Source: Melitaea cinxia
Taxonomy: Eukaryota; Arthropoda; Insecta; Lepidoptera; Nymphalidae
Length of the DNA: 64,000 bases
Assembly: GCF_905220565.1 (NCBI RefSeq)
Contig: NC_059410.1
Span: 1,193,501 to 1,257,500 of the forward strand
Reading direction: 5' to 3'
Under the pieces are notes generated by a model. The model searched no databases. It saw nothing but the letters and a program-made list of their open reading frames with translations, and was not told the DNA's origin. This document shows, piece after piece, positions 22,407 to 34,560 of the stretch (within the stretch, counting starts at the first letter, position 1; every line of letters begins with the position of its first letter). Made by a program: the position numbers and the translations under genes.

Positions 22407-23043
22407 CATTCAAATTCATTTTGTTTTTTATTTGAATTCATTGACAGTTTTCTTCAATTAAAAACTTGTAAATAAAAAATTATTTTAGGTTATGAAGTAT
22501 CTTACTACTTATGGAATAGCTAAACTAACCATAAACTTTGGTCAGTTCGATAAGAATCCAAAACAGCGTTATACTCGGACCATATCGAGCAATAACTATA
22601 AGCGTTGCAGCGCTTACAAAAATATCAATATAACTTTTAAGGCGCTCCGTACTTAAAACTTGAAGCGTTTTTAAAGTTGGCAAACAAGCAGAAATCATGC
22701 AAACCAAACAAATCTAAAAGGCATTTAAACAAGTAGAGGCAGGTACAGAACGTTCGAGTACACTCGGCAAAGTGCAAAGAAGAGATGTAGTCGTTAGCGC
22801 GAGCCTCGAGGCAAAGGCTAAGACTGAAAATGCTTAAGAACTTCACACACAGAACGCGTTTCGGCACGTTATTGTGAGTTTATATGACCAACGTACTGTG
22901 CGTTTCCGTGTACTATATCTGTCTGTTAAGATCTTTTATTTGAGAAATCTTTATAAAAAAGAAAAAATAATGTTAATATGGAGAATCAGGCATGAATTAT
23001 TTCTCAAAAAGTAAGGTTATCTCGTCGTATTTACCGGTGGACG
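22407..23043. other. Unassigned stretch
   Basis: No family recognised. A somewhat GC-richer patch near 22730-22870 carries a 76-codon minus frame with no recognised similarity. Confidence 0.3.
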
Positions 23044-23290
23044 TATAAAATCAAAATCAAAAATAATCTTATTCAAGTATACTTCAAAAGCACTTTCGAA
23101 TCGTCATTTTACAAATTATTTTATTAATTATTGTTAAAGTGAATTTGCCACCGATTCGGAATGTAGATTCTGCAGAGAAGAATCGGCAAGAAACTCCGCA
23201 GTTACTCTTTTAAAAAAATAAACTGTTTTAATACAAAATCGGTAACAATTTGCATGAAGTACAGCGTTACTACATCCACATATGTTTATC
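23044..23290 (-). mobile_element. F repeat: CR1/Zenon-like LINE 3' end
   Basis: Minus-strand match to the 6.9 kb copy, including CTGCGGAGTTTCTTGCCGAT. It terminates in TTTTGATTTTGATTTT, the short tandem tail of the family. Confidence 0.65.
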
Positions 23291-23923
23291 ATTAATATAA
23301 AATAAGCTTTTAGTATTTTTTTTAATACAACACAAAATGAACAGAGCAAAGCTTACGCGTGTCTTAACTAAATATACACAACTTTCATGTGAAGATTTAA
23401 ATATTCCATATGACAATCGATTGTAATTTCAAGTTCGCGAAAGTAACGAAACATATGGAAGAATTTGTTTACTTGTTGGTGCACGTTTAGTTTAGTTTGG
23501 TCTTGATTAGACCTTAAAAATGTAGTCCACTTTACGGAAATGTACAGCTATACGTAATATGAAAAATATCCCTTGTAATGTATATAGCAAACAGTCAAAC
23601 AGTGCTGTAATGATAAAATGAGTGCTAAGCGGAATGACAGCGCCAGTGGTGACCACCACTCACACAAATTAGGTCTAGAAGTAGAACATAAATTGACGAC
23701 TGCTTATCGGTACAGTAAACGCTGGTATATGGTTATACTTTAATTTAATTAAACTACTAAGAGTGATGTAAAGCGTTACTAAGTTTGAGCATCACCGAGC
23801 CTCAGCGTCAGTGGTTTTACATGATTTTACTCCCGATATTGTCACACCTTGGCCCTTATATCGTTGCTTAGGAAGTAACTAAAAAAAAAAAAAAAAAAAA
23901 TTAAGTACAAGTTCGCAAACATT
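23291..23923. other. Unassigned stretch with an A run
   Basis: No element recognised. A run of 20 As at 23881-23900 could be a retroelement tail whose body is too decayed to name. Confidence 0.35.
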
Positions 23924-24005
23924 GATGAAGCAGCGTAGTGGATTGAGCTCCGAAACGCTTCCTACGTTAAGAAAGACCAATGCTTAACAGCGGGATGTTA
24001 CTGGC
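23924..24005 (+). mobile_element. Decayed A-type SINE 3' fragment
   Basis: GAAGCAGCGTAGTGGATTGA and AACAGCGGGATGTTACTGG recall the A-family tail order with many changes. Confidence 0.45.
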
Positions 24006-24126
24006 CGAATCTGTCAATAAATGATAATTTAGTATATTTTAATAAAATCATAATAAATAAATAATAAATATTGTACACTCAACGGCGTCCGGTGGGATTT
24101 TCACTTATGTTTTGTGTTCGGAAGTA

Positions 24127-24220
24127 CACAATATACAAGCACAAATATCTGTATGGCCAATACAAAAGTTTGTCATGAACAGTCTGTGCTGTGACCACTG
24201 CGCCAACGCATCGTCGAATA
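24127..24220 (-). mobile_element. A-type SINE head fragment
   Basis: CTGTATGGCCAATACAAAAG followed by TGACCACTGCGCCAACGC is the A head read on the minus strand. The B box is lost. Confidence 0.55.
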
Positions 24221-24825
24221 ATAGCGGATTTAGCTGTTGTCGACAATAGATGGCGCTGTACGTATCAGATTTACATATTGATTTTTAAATGTATCACTTA
24301 AATAAGAGTCAAAACAAAATGTTAATTTTAATTAAATAAATTTTATATCTTATATTATAGAAAAGATAAATAAATGTAGATATTTTCTCGAGAAGGAAGT
24401 ATTGTTTACATCCATAGTTCTTTGTATTTATGATAGATGTCGCTAGTGGTTGCAAATTTTTTGAATAATATTTGGCTTAAAAAGCATAAGCAAAAGAACA
24501 GAGGGAAAATGTATAACAAATGAAGTTATGAATACTTATCAAGAATTATATTTTTAATAACTTAGGTATATATTTTTGCTAACTACTGTTTTTTTTTTTG
24601 TTATTGGGCATAAATGACGTTTTGTAAGGCGGCCATGATGTTTTTTCAGCCAGTATTATTTGGCACTTTAATGTTTTTATGATACACATTAATTGATGAG
24701 TATTATTGTAAAACGATTAAAAAATGACTAACTATTAGATGCTAAACTAACTACTAAAGTTTAACTAATAAAGATTACTATCGTGTCAAGATTGGTCACG
24801 AATATTTTTTTTTGCAAATAGCAAC

Positions 24826-24933
24826 CCTCATGGAACATATGGCGGATTTAATAATCCACCATATTTTCCATGAGGCGGAAATGATAACAATATTTTAAAA
24901 CCTAATTTAATAATTAGGTTTTAAAATATTGTT
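24826..24933. repeat. Two adjacent palindromes
   Basis: 24826-24875 is an imperfect 50 bp palindrome (CCTCATGGAA paired with TTCCATGAGG). 24886-24933 is a perfect 48 bp palindrome with 22 bp arms (AACAATATTTTAAAACCT) and a TAAT centre. Each could extrude as a hairpin. No open frame or SINE head is associated. Confidence 0.85.
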
Positions 24934-24964
24934 TTTTTTTGTGTTATCGTTAATAGTCGATTGA

Positions 24965-25097
24965 TATAGCTACGAGCGTACTACTTTTTTTTCGATAAAT
25001 ATACATATAAATATATTACACTCAAACTCAGACAGGAGTCAAACCCAAAACTTGCCGAAACAAGGGCCACTACAAACCGCGGCAACGGGCTAGTCAA
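24965..25097 (-). mobile_element. B SINE, 5' half
   Basis: Minus strand has the head ACTAGCCCGTTGCCGCGGTT and a B-box-like GGGTTTGACTCC, then the AT-rich body up to TTTATCG. Confidence 0.65.
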
Positions 25098-25235
25098 GTC
25101 TTATTAAAACATATTAGTTCCGACAAGTCAAACGAATTAACGAAAGCACAATGAACTCAATACTTAAACCAATTATATAATTTTACGATTTTATTTTATT
25201 ACGAACCAATAAAAAAAATTACGTACAATTTATCG

Positions 25236-25288
25236 CGCAGCTGATAGAAATATGTTTTGTCAAGGATCGAACCTTGTCCTATCAGCTG
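25236..25288. repeat. Small inverted repeat
   Basis: CAGCTGATAG and CTATCAGCTG 33 bases apart, enclosing a second small inverted pair (CAAGG and CCTTG). Function unknown. Confidence 0.5.
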
Positions 25289-25589
25289 TTGCATTGTGTA
25301 ACTTTTACGAAACGGTGTCAAAATACTTTTTTCAAATACATTTGTGAAGTAAAACCTTATTATTTAGGATCGTAAGTTACGGAATCTTTGCAAATACAAA
25401 ATAGAAGAAAATATTTCACTTAGCGTTCTCTGTAAACATTTAATGTATAAGCCCAAACTTAACCACTCTACAACTGTTACTAAGCTATAAGTATTTGTAT
25501 TTTTTTAAAAGAATAGGGTGCAAACAATGTTCATTCCGCTGACGAATCACAAGCAATACAGAGACCATTACTATTTCGCCATCATATAT

Positions 25590-25640
25590 TTTTAACCGAC
25601 TTTCAAAAAAGAAGGAGGTTCTCAATTCGAATGTATTTTT
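25590..25640 (+). mobile_element. T repeat, 5' end only
   Basis: AACCGACTTTCAAAAAAGAA with GGAGGTTCTCAATTCGAATG, then similarity stops. Confidence 0.6.
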
Positions 25641-25739
25641 TATGTATGTTATTTATTATTGAGTATTTTATGTTATTTGTTATATGAGAATTTTATATAT
25701 TAGATTTTTTTCATTATCTGTTTGACGTCTGCAATATAA

Positions 25740-25893
25740 TAATGATACTATATAATAATAGAGTATAAAACAAAGTCGCTTCCCGCTGTCTGTATGCTTA
25801 TTTATGGAAAGGTGTTTGTGTAATTCATGCATAATATAGTTGAGGAACGCTGATAGTTTTTGCAGCCGTGCAAAGCCGGGGCGGGTCGCTAGT
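25740..25893 (+). mobile_element. Short element ending CGCTAGT
   Basis: Starts near ATGATACTATATAATAATAG and ends AAGCCGGGGCGGGTCGCTAGT, like several other short elements here with a CTAGT end. Possible non-autonomous Helitron. Confidence 0.45.
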
Positions 25894-26235
25894 ACCTAGA
25901 TAATATATAAAGGCTTAAAATAGCAATAAGTCCTTTTTGCGCATGATTAAAATAGAAAAAAATAATAATTTAAAACATGTTTAAGGTTCTGTGGGTAATG
26001 AAACATCTAAAACCTGTAGAAACATGTAACGATATTTTATTAAGACTAATTGGTTTGCAATTAATTAAACAAATATGCGAATGTCAGCAATATTTTCATA
26101 CGTGTATACATACCATTACATCTTAAGCTCTGTTTTTCTGTTCGTTTGTCTATATGTATTAACGTACCAACGAAAAGTAATGAAATTTAATATAAAAATA
26201 CTTTTAAGTCTGGAATAATTGTGTGCTGTGAATCA

Positions 26236-26672
26236 AAACCGACTTCAATTGAAATTGGGAAGTAGTCCAACGTTGGTAGTTAGACAAAGTGCGCGTACAG
26301 ACCGCAATGATTAAAAAAAAAACATCAAAATAGCGCAGTTTGTAGTGACCATGCTTTCTGCTCCCGGGGCTGTGAGTTTGATTCCCACCCCGAGTCTGCG
26401 TGTAATATATATATTTAGTTATTATTATTGAATTATGTATGTATTATTTATAAGTTTGTTTATTGAAAAAAATATTTAGTTATACCAGTTTGCTGTTACC
26501 TATAACACAAGCATTAAGTTGCTTATTTTAGGAACAGACGATCGTGTGTGTATTGTATAGATATTTATTATTACTATTATTACTTATTATTACCTAGTAA
26601 AAAGTTATAATGAAGTTACATTTAAAAGATACAGTCATATTGAGAACCTCCTCCTAATTTTAAGTCGGTTAA
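26236..26672 (-). mobile_element. T repeat, split by a B SINE
   Basis: Left part has AACCGACTTCAATTG and ATGATTAAAAAAAAAACATC. Right part resumes CCTAGTAAAAAGTTATAATG and ends AATTTTAAGTCGGTT. The two halves are continuous in other T copies. Confidence 0.6.
26330..26578 (+). mobile_element. B SINE inside T
   Basis: A-box side AGCGCAGTTTGTAGTGACC, B-box-like GTGAGTTTGATTCCCACC, and the distal block ATAACACAAGCATTAAGTTG and CAGACGATCGTGTGTG. The first few head bases are missing. Confidence 0.75.
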
Positions 26673-27727
26673 CAAGAAACAGGATTATTAAATTAGCAGT
26701 CGAAGTCACATGCGATCGCTACCATTAAAAACATTCCTGAGCGGAATTTCCGAAAACTGGTTGTTTGTTTCATTTTATATAAAAAAAAATCTTGCAAGGC
26801 CACCGATCAGCTGTTAATATCAGCTGTTCCTCGCATGACACATGATAATGACTCTAAATGTAAATTCGATAAAGTCTAAATTAGGATGCTCTGTTATGAT
26901 ATATCATGCAACCGTATATTTTACTATAACCATCCCATTCACAAGTTTTTGAGAGTCAGCTGATGGTCCGATTATTGATAAGGGGGCGATGGTACGTGGT
27001 ATTGGGGATGTAGGGATGTAGGGATAATTCAACTGTTTGTGACATGCTTAATTTGAGAAGAGCCCTTTCGGCAGAACGATAGTATTAATACTATTAGGAG
27101 TTTACAATAGTAGGTATTAGGCGTTAGTCTTTATTTAAAATAACTTTTTGTCCGAGTATAGAATATAGAGTTGCCAACATATTTATTCATAAACATATAA
27201 ACATTTCACAAGAGAGGAATTTGTTGATGATATATTTTTTGATAATATCCATTGTCATAATTATTTTAAGGGCTATACGTTAAATATTAAAAATCAGATA
27301 GGACATTGTAATTAAACGAAATTTGATATAAATCATTACTTTTTTAGTAGTATTAATTGATTATCAATCGTCATAAATGTTTCTAATAACATCAGTCTAA
27401 ATACACGTAGCGAAATTATAGTCCAGCTGCTCCCAACCTTCCCCACTTGTCACCTGGAGCAGGTGACGCGTCAGCTGTTGTCAAACAAATCTGTTTGCTA
27501 ATTTTTTGTTACTAATACGTCATACCAAGAGATTCATGTCAATTATATTTACGATTGAGACACACTTATCAGTAATAAAAAAATTATCACTGAATTTGTT
27601 GCTAAGTGCTGAATTCAAGAACTGCTGGATTCTTCCTAACTGGCTTTTAAAGTTTTATAATACTTTATTATGTACTGGAAAATTTTGAAAATTGGGCAGA
27701 AAATTGGTGTCTTTAAGTCCTCTAGTC
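26673..27727. other. Unassigned stretch
   Basis: About 1 kb with no recognised family. A small perfect inverted repeat, GTCACCTG-GAG-CAGGTGAC, lies near 27450. Confidence 0.35.
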
Positions 27728-27900
27728 TTAATATATATAAATTTCACGTCACATTGTTTGTTTGCGATGGACTCCAAAACTACTTAACCTATATTAATCA
27801 AAATTTGCACACGCAAAATTTGTAAACACGAGAAGGAATAACAAAATAGTAACTCCAAGTTTCTGACTGCGCAAAATAAACTTGGGCTATTCGCATATTA
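27728..27900 (+). mobile_element. I-like repeat, left part
   Basis: AATTTCACGTCACATTGTTT and GCGATGGACTCCAAAACTAC match the left part of the copy at 32505-32708. The AGCTAGT end is absent. Confidence 0.5.
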
Positions 27901-28027
27901 TATATTATAGGTATTCGCATGTATAATAAAATCCCACAAACAATTTTGGAATTGCCTCAACATAAAATTAATGTTTTTATTTAAAAAAAATATTAATTGA
28001 TAAAGCGTATTATTTGGTTCAGGATTA

Positions 28028-28273
28028 CATAGTTGATAAAGATGTGTGGACTTAGTGGCGCTGTATTTTATGCGACGTGTTACTAATTTTATACTAAAAC
28101 ACAGTTTACCTATTGATTTTGAAAAGAGTAACTGCGGAGTTTCTTGTTGATTCTTCTCTGCAGAATCTACATTCTGAATCGGTGGTAGCTTTACTTTTAC
28201 AAAATAATAATTTATTCTTAAAGTTTTAATTTATAAAATGACGATTAGAAAGTGCTCTTTTTGATTTTGATTT
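28028..28273 (+). mobile_element. F repeat: CR1/Zenon-like LINE 3' end
   Basis: Starts TAGTTGATAAAGATGTGTGG and ends with TTTTTGATTTTGATTTTATG. A T copy begins directly afterwards. Confidence 0.65.
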
Positions 28274-28510
28274 TATGTATTTTCCGGTATAACTTCGTCG
28301 TTTATGAAACGATTTTGATAATTATTTTTTTGTTGGGAAGGAAATATCAAATATCCCAAATGTAGTACCATGATAAGGGACCCGGGATCTGATTATGGGA
28401 AACCCTTGAAAATCTTAGTGACGACTAGTGCGTTTTTTAAATTTTTTTTCGTTTACTTACATTGTTTTATTGAAGTCAGTTTTTTTAGTTTGCGAGCAAA
28501 CAAAATTATT
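28274..28510 (+). mobile_element. T repeat lacking its left end
   Basis: Begins within the T body (ATAACTTCGTCGTTTATGAA) and reaches the right end TTGAAGTCAGTTTTTTTAG with GTTTGCGAGCAAAC. Confidence 0.65.
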
Positions 28511-31117
28511 GAGAGCCGTTTGTTAGAGGGATTAAACTATCTATCGTTATATGTCTACAATTATTAATTACATTTAATTAACTTTTCATGAAGTTTATAA
28601 CTGGCAGACCTTGTAGGATTTAATTATTAATTAAAACACGTTGCTTTGTAATCAAAAAAATATAAATAATAATCATAATTATACTCATTGGAGGTAGGCG
28701 AAATTATTACAGACCTATCTGTAAAAAGAATATAAATGAAACTTCAATTGTATAAAAATAACACCAAGCAGAATTTGTACACATTAATGATATCAGATGT
28801 ACTTTATTTAATCTTTAGATTGTGAAGCGATGGTGTTGAAAATCTGGGCTTATTTCCCTGGGGCCTACTGTCCGGTGAAGCGAAACTCAGTCATTAGATG
28901 CGCTTAATGTAAATGCTCACGCGATGAACTTGCCTACTTAACTAGGCTTAACTTATTTCTATCGAAACGATCTAACGTTTTGGTTCAATAGTTTCAAAAT
29001 TAAAGTCAATATTTCTTAAATTTACCATCGGAAACATTTTGAAATCTACAAATTATATTAGATTAGGCCTTAGTAAACTATTATAGTTACAGTAAGTACT
29101 AACATTTGAGTGTAGATTCTGCTGATAAGATTAAAAAAAACTCACAACTTTGTCTTTATTTCCATTAGTTTTGTGGTTAGTTCCCGCAGGGCAAAAGTTT
29201 CATTTTTGGATTGTTTCTCGGTCCAGATATTGTTGATTGGAAAAAAAAAAAACGAAAACTTGTCAATCTCGGTTATTTTCGTTAGCATTCGATAGTGATC
29301 GATATTTTTGTTAGGAAAAGTTCACAAAATTGAAAGGGTTACTGGCTTGACCTCATGGGTTTTGAGGGCCAGATGGCAATCACTGTGAAAAAAGTCAGTG
29401 AACAGTTAAGTTCAAACTAGATTGATAAGCAGATTCTGGCAGACTGGGAAAATACTAAGAGTAGAAGGAATTAGAAGATCACTAATAAAATCTATATGCA
29501 TGATACTTATTGGCATATATGCATGCCTACCAAAGTCCAAGGATGTAAAATAAAAAATTTTTACTATCCTAAAGATTATTTTAAGGCAATTTAAAAAGGG
29601 TATGGTAAGTTGTACAAGTATGTGTTTTAGTATTGGTAAATAGGAAGAAATCTGACTTTATCTTGACCTAATCAAGAAGATTTTGTCTTATTATCGGCAT
29701 TTAAAAATAAATTGTATAATTATGTATATATTTTATTGCTAGACATATCCCTTTTATTTTCAAAAATTACATGTTAACTTGATGAATTAAAAACGTTGCA
29801 TTATGGTTTGATAAAAGGAATAAATCAGTTTGTTTTCAATGTAATAAATGACGTGTTCACAAATTAATTACAACATTCAGACCGTAATTCAAGTAGGTGC
29901 GTGATTTGTTCACAAATGGGGAACAATGATTTTAATCTGTAAATATAATATTATTGGACAGAAAATCTTGTGATGAAATGTGATGACGTAAGGGATCTTG
30001 ATTCCCCACATTCTTTAACTATGAGCTGATCCATTAGGATTTCTCAAAATAGTTTCCTTGAACGGACCAAATTCGGATTTTTAAGGAATATTTTACACCA
30101 AAAACTGAGTGGTGATAGCCAGGATTTTTAATTTCTGTTATCAATTTATGAGTTTGATGAAACTGTTTGATAAAATTTATCAATTTATGTGGTTGATAAA
30201 TCATGCCGATTGTAACTATATAATTAAGATTTTTATATATTACAGACTATGTCACGAAAACTAAGGACAAAAACCAGATGTTTTTTAACAGAGAAACATT
30301 GTAATCTAGAAGATACGAAATTTCCAAATTTTTTATAAGTTGGCTTCTAAGTTACCTTTCCATACAAAAAAGGTTTAACAAAATATAAAAAAAAACAATA
30401 GGAAACTGCGTTTGTTAAAAACTTATCAAATTAGAGACACTTAAACAGGTTAGATTATCGCAATCGTATTTAATGATTGTAGCGTAATTAATATATTCAT
30501 AGTATGTACATAAAAAGGTCATACAGTTTGGGGGCCACTGACCCGCCTAATGTTCTTGTGTAGTTGTCGGCGCGTGTCCAAAATTATCAACGATTTACAT
30601 TAAAATACAACTAAGACTTGATTGTAAATTTTATTTCTATGAGCATAGGAACTACATTTTGAGGGTTTCTGTTTCGAAATGGTAATTCTGCATGGTTTTT
30701 TTTTACTACCAGATATTTTGATTTGATTGTTTTCGACCAGGACACTGGAAATGTTTAATTACGTATGCAGTGTTACGAAATAGTTAAAATGTAGATTTTA
30801 TTGGTGCGCTTAGGCGGATGGCAGACGGAAATTAAAATAATAAACATAATATAAAGTAGACGTGCAACGATTTTAACTAACGTGTACCGAAATATTAACA
30901 ATATTATGTTATGTATGTTACAGTATGTTTTTCAATCCTTGCAATATACTTATTCTTCTAATATATAGATAGATACCTGTATCTTCTCTATTCGTCTAAG
31001 ATCCGAACTAGACGTGATCTTCACCCATACCGCTACTACTTGCTAACCCGGTATTTTCTATGAAAATAGTAGACGACTGAAAAATAATACACAACCCGAC
31101 GTTTGAATTATTTTTCT
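28511..31117. other. Long stretch with no recognised repeat
   Basis: About 2.6 kb, the longest part of the window without an identifiable mobile element apart from a faint F trace near 29115. It shows no long frame or splice-like coding block. It could be unique host intronic or intergenic DNA. Confidence 0.4.
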
Positions 31118-31131
31118 ATAGGCTTTGTATT

Positions 31132-31266
31132 CATCATCATCATCATTCCAGCCTATTTCAGTCCACTGCTGGACATAGGCCTCCACAAGCTCGCGCCAAA
31201 AATGCGTGAACTCATGTGTGTTGCCCATAGTCACCACGCTGGGCAGGCGGGTTGGTGACCGCAGGG
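31132..31266 (-). mobile_element. D element, 5'-truncated
   Basis: The tail side starts with five ATG-type triplets (TCATCATCATCATCATTC on plus), then the D 3' part to GGTGACCGCAGGG. A possible imperfect duplication, TAGGCTTTGTATT at 31119-31131 and TAGGCTTCTTATT at 31267-31279, surrounds it. Confidence 0.8.
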
Positions 31267-31428
31267 TAGGCTTCTTATTGTCGGTAAATAATCAATTTAT
31301 GTTTGGAACTCGTTGGTGCATTTTAAATCAAAATAAATGATTCAATTTTGAATGAAAATGAAAGAAATAATAATTTCATTCACTATAAAAGTCTTCTAAT
31401 GTTTACGCGAATTTCACTCATTATAATA

Positions 31429-31534
31429 AAACAACTTTTTCAGGTTTTATCGCGGTTTATTGGCTGTAAGGTATTCGAAACATCGGGCGTCTAAAAAACT
31501 TCATAAACCGCGATATAATCCGAAAAAGTTGTTT
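31429..31534. repeat. 32 bp inverted repeat with a 42 bp spacer
   Basis: Arms 31429-31460 and 31503-31534 match at 29 of 32 positions; both contain AAACAACTTTTTC and ATCGCGGTTTAT. The spacer holds TTCGAAACATCGGGCGTC. It could be a very small inverted-repeat element or a structured RNA. Confidence 0.75.
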
Positions 31535-31911
31535 CATAATATTCAGCATAAAAGTCATTAATTCTTATTCACCTCACCCCCCCTCTTCTTTATCAGATAA
31601 GTGACATTTTCCCAGCTGTGGGATTGGTATCCCACGAAGGTTTTTATATTTGTCTGCGATAAAAACAATTCACTTTCGTTTGTCACCAGCCTTAATCATT
31701 AGCAGAACCGTACAGTTTTCGTCATGACCACGAACTTCCTCGTGTTGATTCAACATAACAGACAAATGGCATTTTATTAATTAGATTTAAAGAATAATAA
31801 ATAGAAGCCTCGTTTATAAATTAAGACGAACATTTTGTAACTACGAGTTTATCTTTTGACGCTCCACGGTCAGTCCATTTACTATTTTTTACTTGAATGA
31901 ATACATATTAT

Positions 31912-32220
31912 TCGCTTCAGCCTGTAATATCCCACTACTGGGCATAGGCCTCTTTCTCCATGTAGGGGGAGGATCAGAGCTTAATCCACCACGCTGCTCC
32001 AATGCGGCGGATATATTCCCTACTAACGATCGCTATCAGGTGTACATGATAACAACCGGGACCGACGGCTTAACGTGCTCTCCGAGGTACGGTGGGGAGA
32101 CCTACTAGGACTGCACCTGTATGGCCAATACAAATGTTTGTTATGTGCGGGGATCGAACCCGCAACCACCAGCGCAACAGGTACAATCCATGGCTGTGAC
32201 CGCTGCGCCAACGCGGCGTT
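31912..32220 (-). mobile_element. A SINE (Metulj-like)
   Basis: Minus strand has the A-box region TTGGCGCAGCGGTCACAGCC, B box GGTTCGATCCC, body and TACAGGCTGAAGC tail. Small internal deletions remove part of the body. Confidence 0.85.
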
Positions 32221-32289
32221 ATTACGTAATCAACGTATTATTAAGAGTAGTATAAAAAGATGTTTAGGAATTATAATATCATTTTTGTA

Positions 32290-32450
32290 TCTATATTAAA
32301 TGCAAGCGCTCTGGTGTGGTGGTGCGTGGTAGAGCCTCTACACCGATGCTTTACGCGTTTGATTCCCTCTCGGGATGGATATTTGTATTATTAATAGTTT
32401 TTTCCAGTTTGGTTCCTTTTCACCGTGTCCACCGTGTCTCGGAGATACAT
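32290..32450 (+). mobile_element. Another tRNA-headed SINE fragment
   Basis: CTCTGGTGTGGTGGTGCGTG and a B-box-like GTTTGATTCCCTCTCGGG are spaced like a pol III promoter, followed by GGATGGATATTTGTATTA. The head differs from A and B. Only one copy was seen. Confidence 0.45.
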
Positions 32451-32504
32451 TCAATAGTTTTTAGCTTAATCGAGTTCAAGCAATCAAATTTTCATCTTTT
32501 ATAA

Positions 32505-32708
32505 TTTTAATATATATAAATTACGCGTTACGTTGTTTGTCCGCGATGGACTCTTAAACCACTTAACCGATTTTAATCGAATTTGCACACCGTGTGCAGT
32601 TTGATCGAACTTGAAAGATAGGCTATATTTTATTTTGATATACCTAATTATTAAATTTAAGAAAAAAAAAAAATAAGGCGATATGAATTTCGCCAGGTCA
32701 GCTAGTTT
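32505..32708 (+). mobile_element. I repeat
   Basis: TATATATAAATTACGCG at the left, CGATGGACTCTTAAACCACT, an A run near 32660, and the end ATTTCGCCAGGTCAGCTAGT. Confidence 0.55.
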
Positions 32709-32720
32709 TTATGTAGATTA

Positions 32721-32822
32721 CGATTCAGCCTGTAACATCCCACTGCTGGGCATAGCTTCCATGTCCATGTAGGAGAAGAGTTTGAGCTTGGCGGATATAT
32801 TCCCAATGATCGCTATCAGGTA
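32721..32822 (-). mobile_element. A SINE tail fragment
   Basis: CGATTCAGCCTGTAACATCC and CACTGCTGGGCATAG, then a broken remainder ending at the ATCGCTATCAGG block. Confidence 0.6.
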
Positions 32823-34329
32823 TTTATAAAAACCATCGGTAATGTAAATCAGCAAAATTTATTTATAGAAGACCAATATAAAAAAAAAAATACTAACGCG
32901 CAATTAATCATTACCACATTTTTGAAGCAACAAAATCTTGTAAAACAATTTTTTACAAAACAAAAGCTAATAAAAAATAAACACACTTAAAAATAGATCG
33001 CATAATCCTTGTCACAATTCTAAAGCATAGTTAACAAAATTTAGTTAATTTTAGAAAATCGAAGTCAGCAAAAAAGCCACTAAAAATACATTTCTCGATC
33101 CTTATCATTATTCTAAAGCATGCCAAACTAATTTTTATAATATCAAAATCAACAAAACAGTAGCACAAAACATACATAAATAATTCCCCATAACAGATCA
33201 CTGAATATTTTGTATATAAGTTGACTTATTTTTACGACTCTCATCCGTCAGTTTATGAATATTATAAATGTATTACAACATTTGTCTCTGAAAAGAAATA
33301 ATAGCTTGATTGCGTCATACTGGACCTAGTCGAGACCATATTTCACACACGTGTACAAAAGAATATTAACCTTTCGTTTTAAATATACTCTATTCATACA
33401 CACGTTCAGAGATTGATGCTTCACATTAAAATATGTATGGTAATAATTTATTACAGACAATTTTATGTATTACTATAATAACATCCGTATTACTTTACAT
33501 TTAAGTTCACAATTGCTTACTATAATCGCATTGCGTAATTTTGTTATTTTCTCGGCGCATTTTACAACAATGTTATCGAATGCGGTTGATTTGATCCTTA
33601 TTACGTACGTTTTAAAGGTTATTTTGTATTAATTTCGAATGGTTTATTGTGCGCGGTTTTAGAGAGGTGACGAGGATGGAAAATATTCGGCTTAAGAACA
33701 TAGATGTCGAGTGATAGTGCGTGACGGTGGAAGGGCTGACACCTTATATGAAAGAAGATTCAATTATAGCTGTTTGCAATCGTTCAAAATCTGACCTAGT
33801 TTTTATATTTATTCAAATTTATTATTGTGATTTTTAATTTATCAGTTTAAAGGTGGTATGTCATAAAGGCATTCGCTTTTGTAAAACTTTACATCACAGA
33901 AATAGGTAAAAGTAAGCACCTTTGAAAAAAATACTTTTTGTGACAAATGTTGAGAATTTATAGTTTAGATTTATTCATTACATTTTATATTCTTAAGATT
34001 AAGAGATTATTATAATTCAAAATTAAAATCTTAGTATTTAAAACTAAAGTACTATCATAATATTTATAGATATCTCATAGTACTTCACAACTGCATAATC
34101 TTGTGGAAATTAAGGGATAATCAAAGCCGGTTAGTTTCACGTTAGTTTTGTTTCATACCAAATTTTAAATTTTATTTTAATAGATTTGATGTTGTAAATA
34201 AACATCCATTTAATAATTAAGCGCTTCAAACTCAGCGCCCCCCAGTATGTTTTCTTCATTATATTATATGATCAATTCAAATGTCTGTCAATTTATCCGT
34301 CATCGCAAACTTTAGCCTCGTAACATTAA
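32823..34329. other. Unassigned stretch
   Basis: About 1.5 kb. A GC-richer patch near 33650-33750 (GTGACGAGGATGGAAAATAT) resembles no family I can name. No gene supported. Confidence 0.35.
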
Positions 34330-34560
34330 TATATATGTATATATAGCTGACCCCGTAAACGTTGTTTTGCCATATATCTTATTAACCCCCTTAATCCCCC
34401 CCCTACAACTTAGGGGTATGAAAAATAGATGTTGTTCGATTCTCTGACCTGCGCGATATGTACCTACACAAAATTTCATGGGAGTTTCGGAGGTTCGTTT
34501 TGGAGGAGTTTAACTACAGAGACCACGACACGAGAATTTTATGTATTAGATATTGTGACT
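34330..34560 (-). mobile_element. I-like repeat fragment
   Basis: On plus, AGCTGACCCCGTAAACGTTG with TTTTGCCATA is the complement of the I right end at 16.84 kb. The rest (TTTCATGGGAGTTTCGGAGG) was not seen in the other I copies. Confidence 0.45.
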
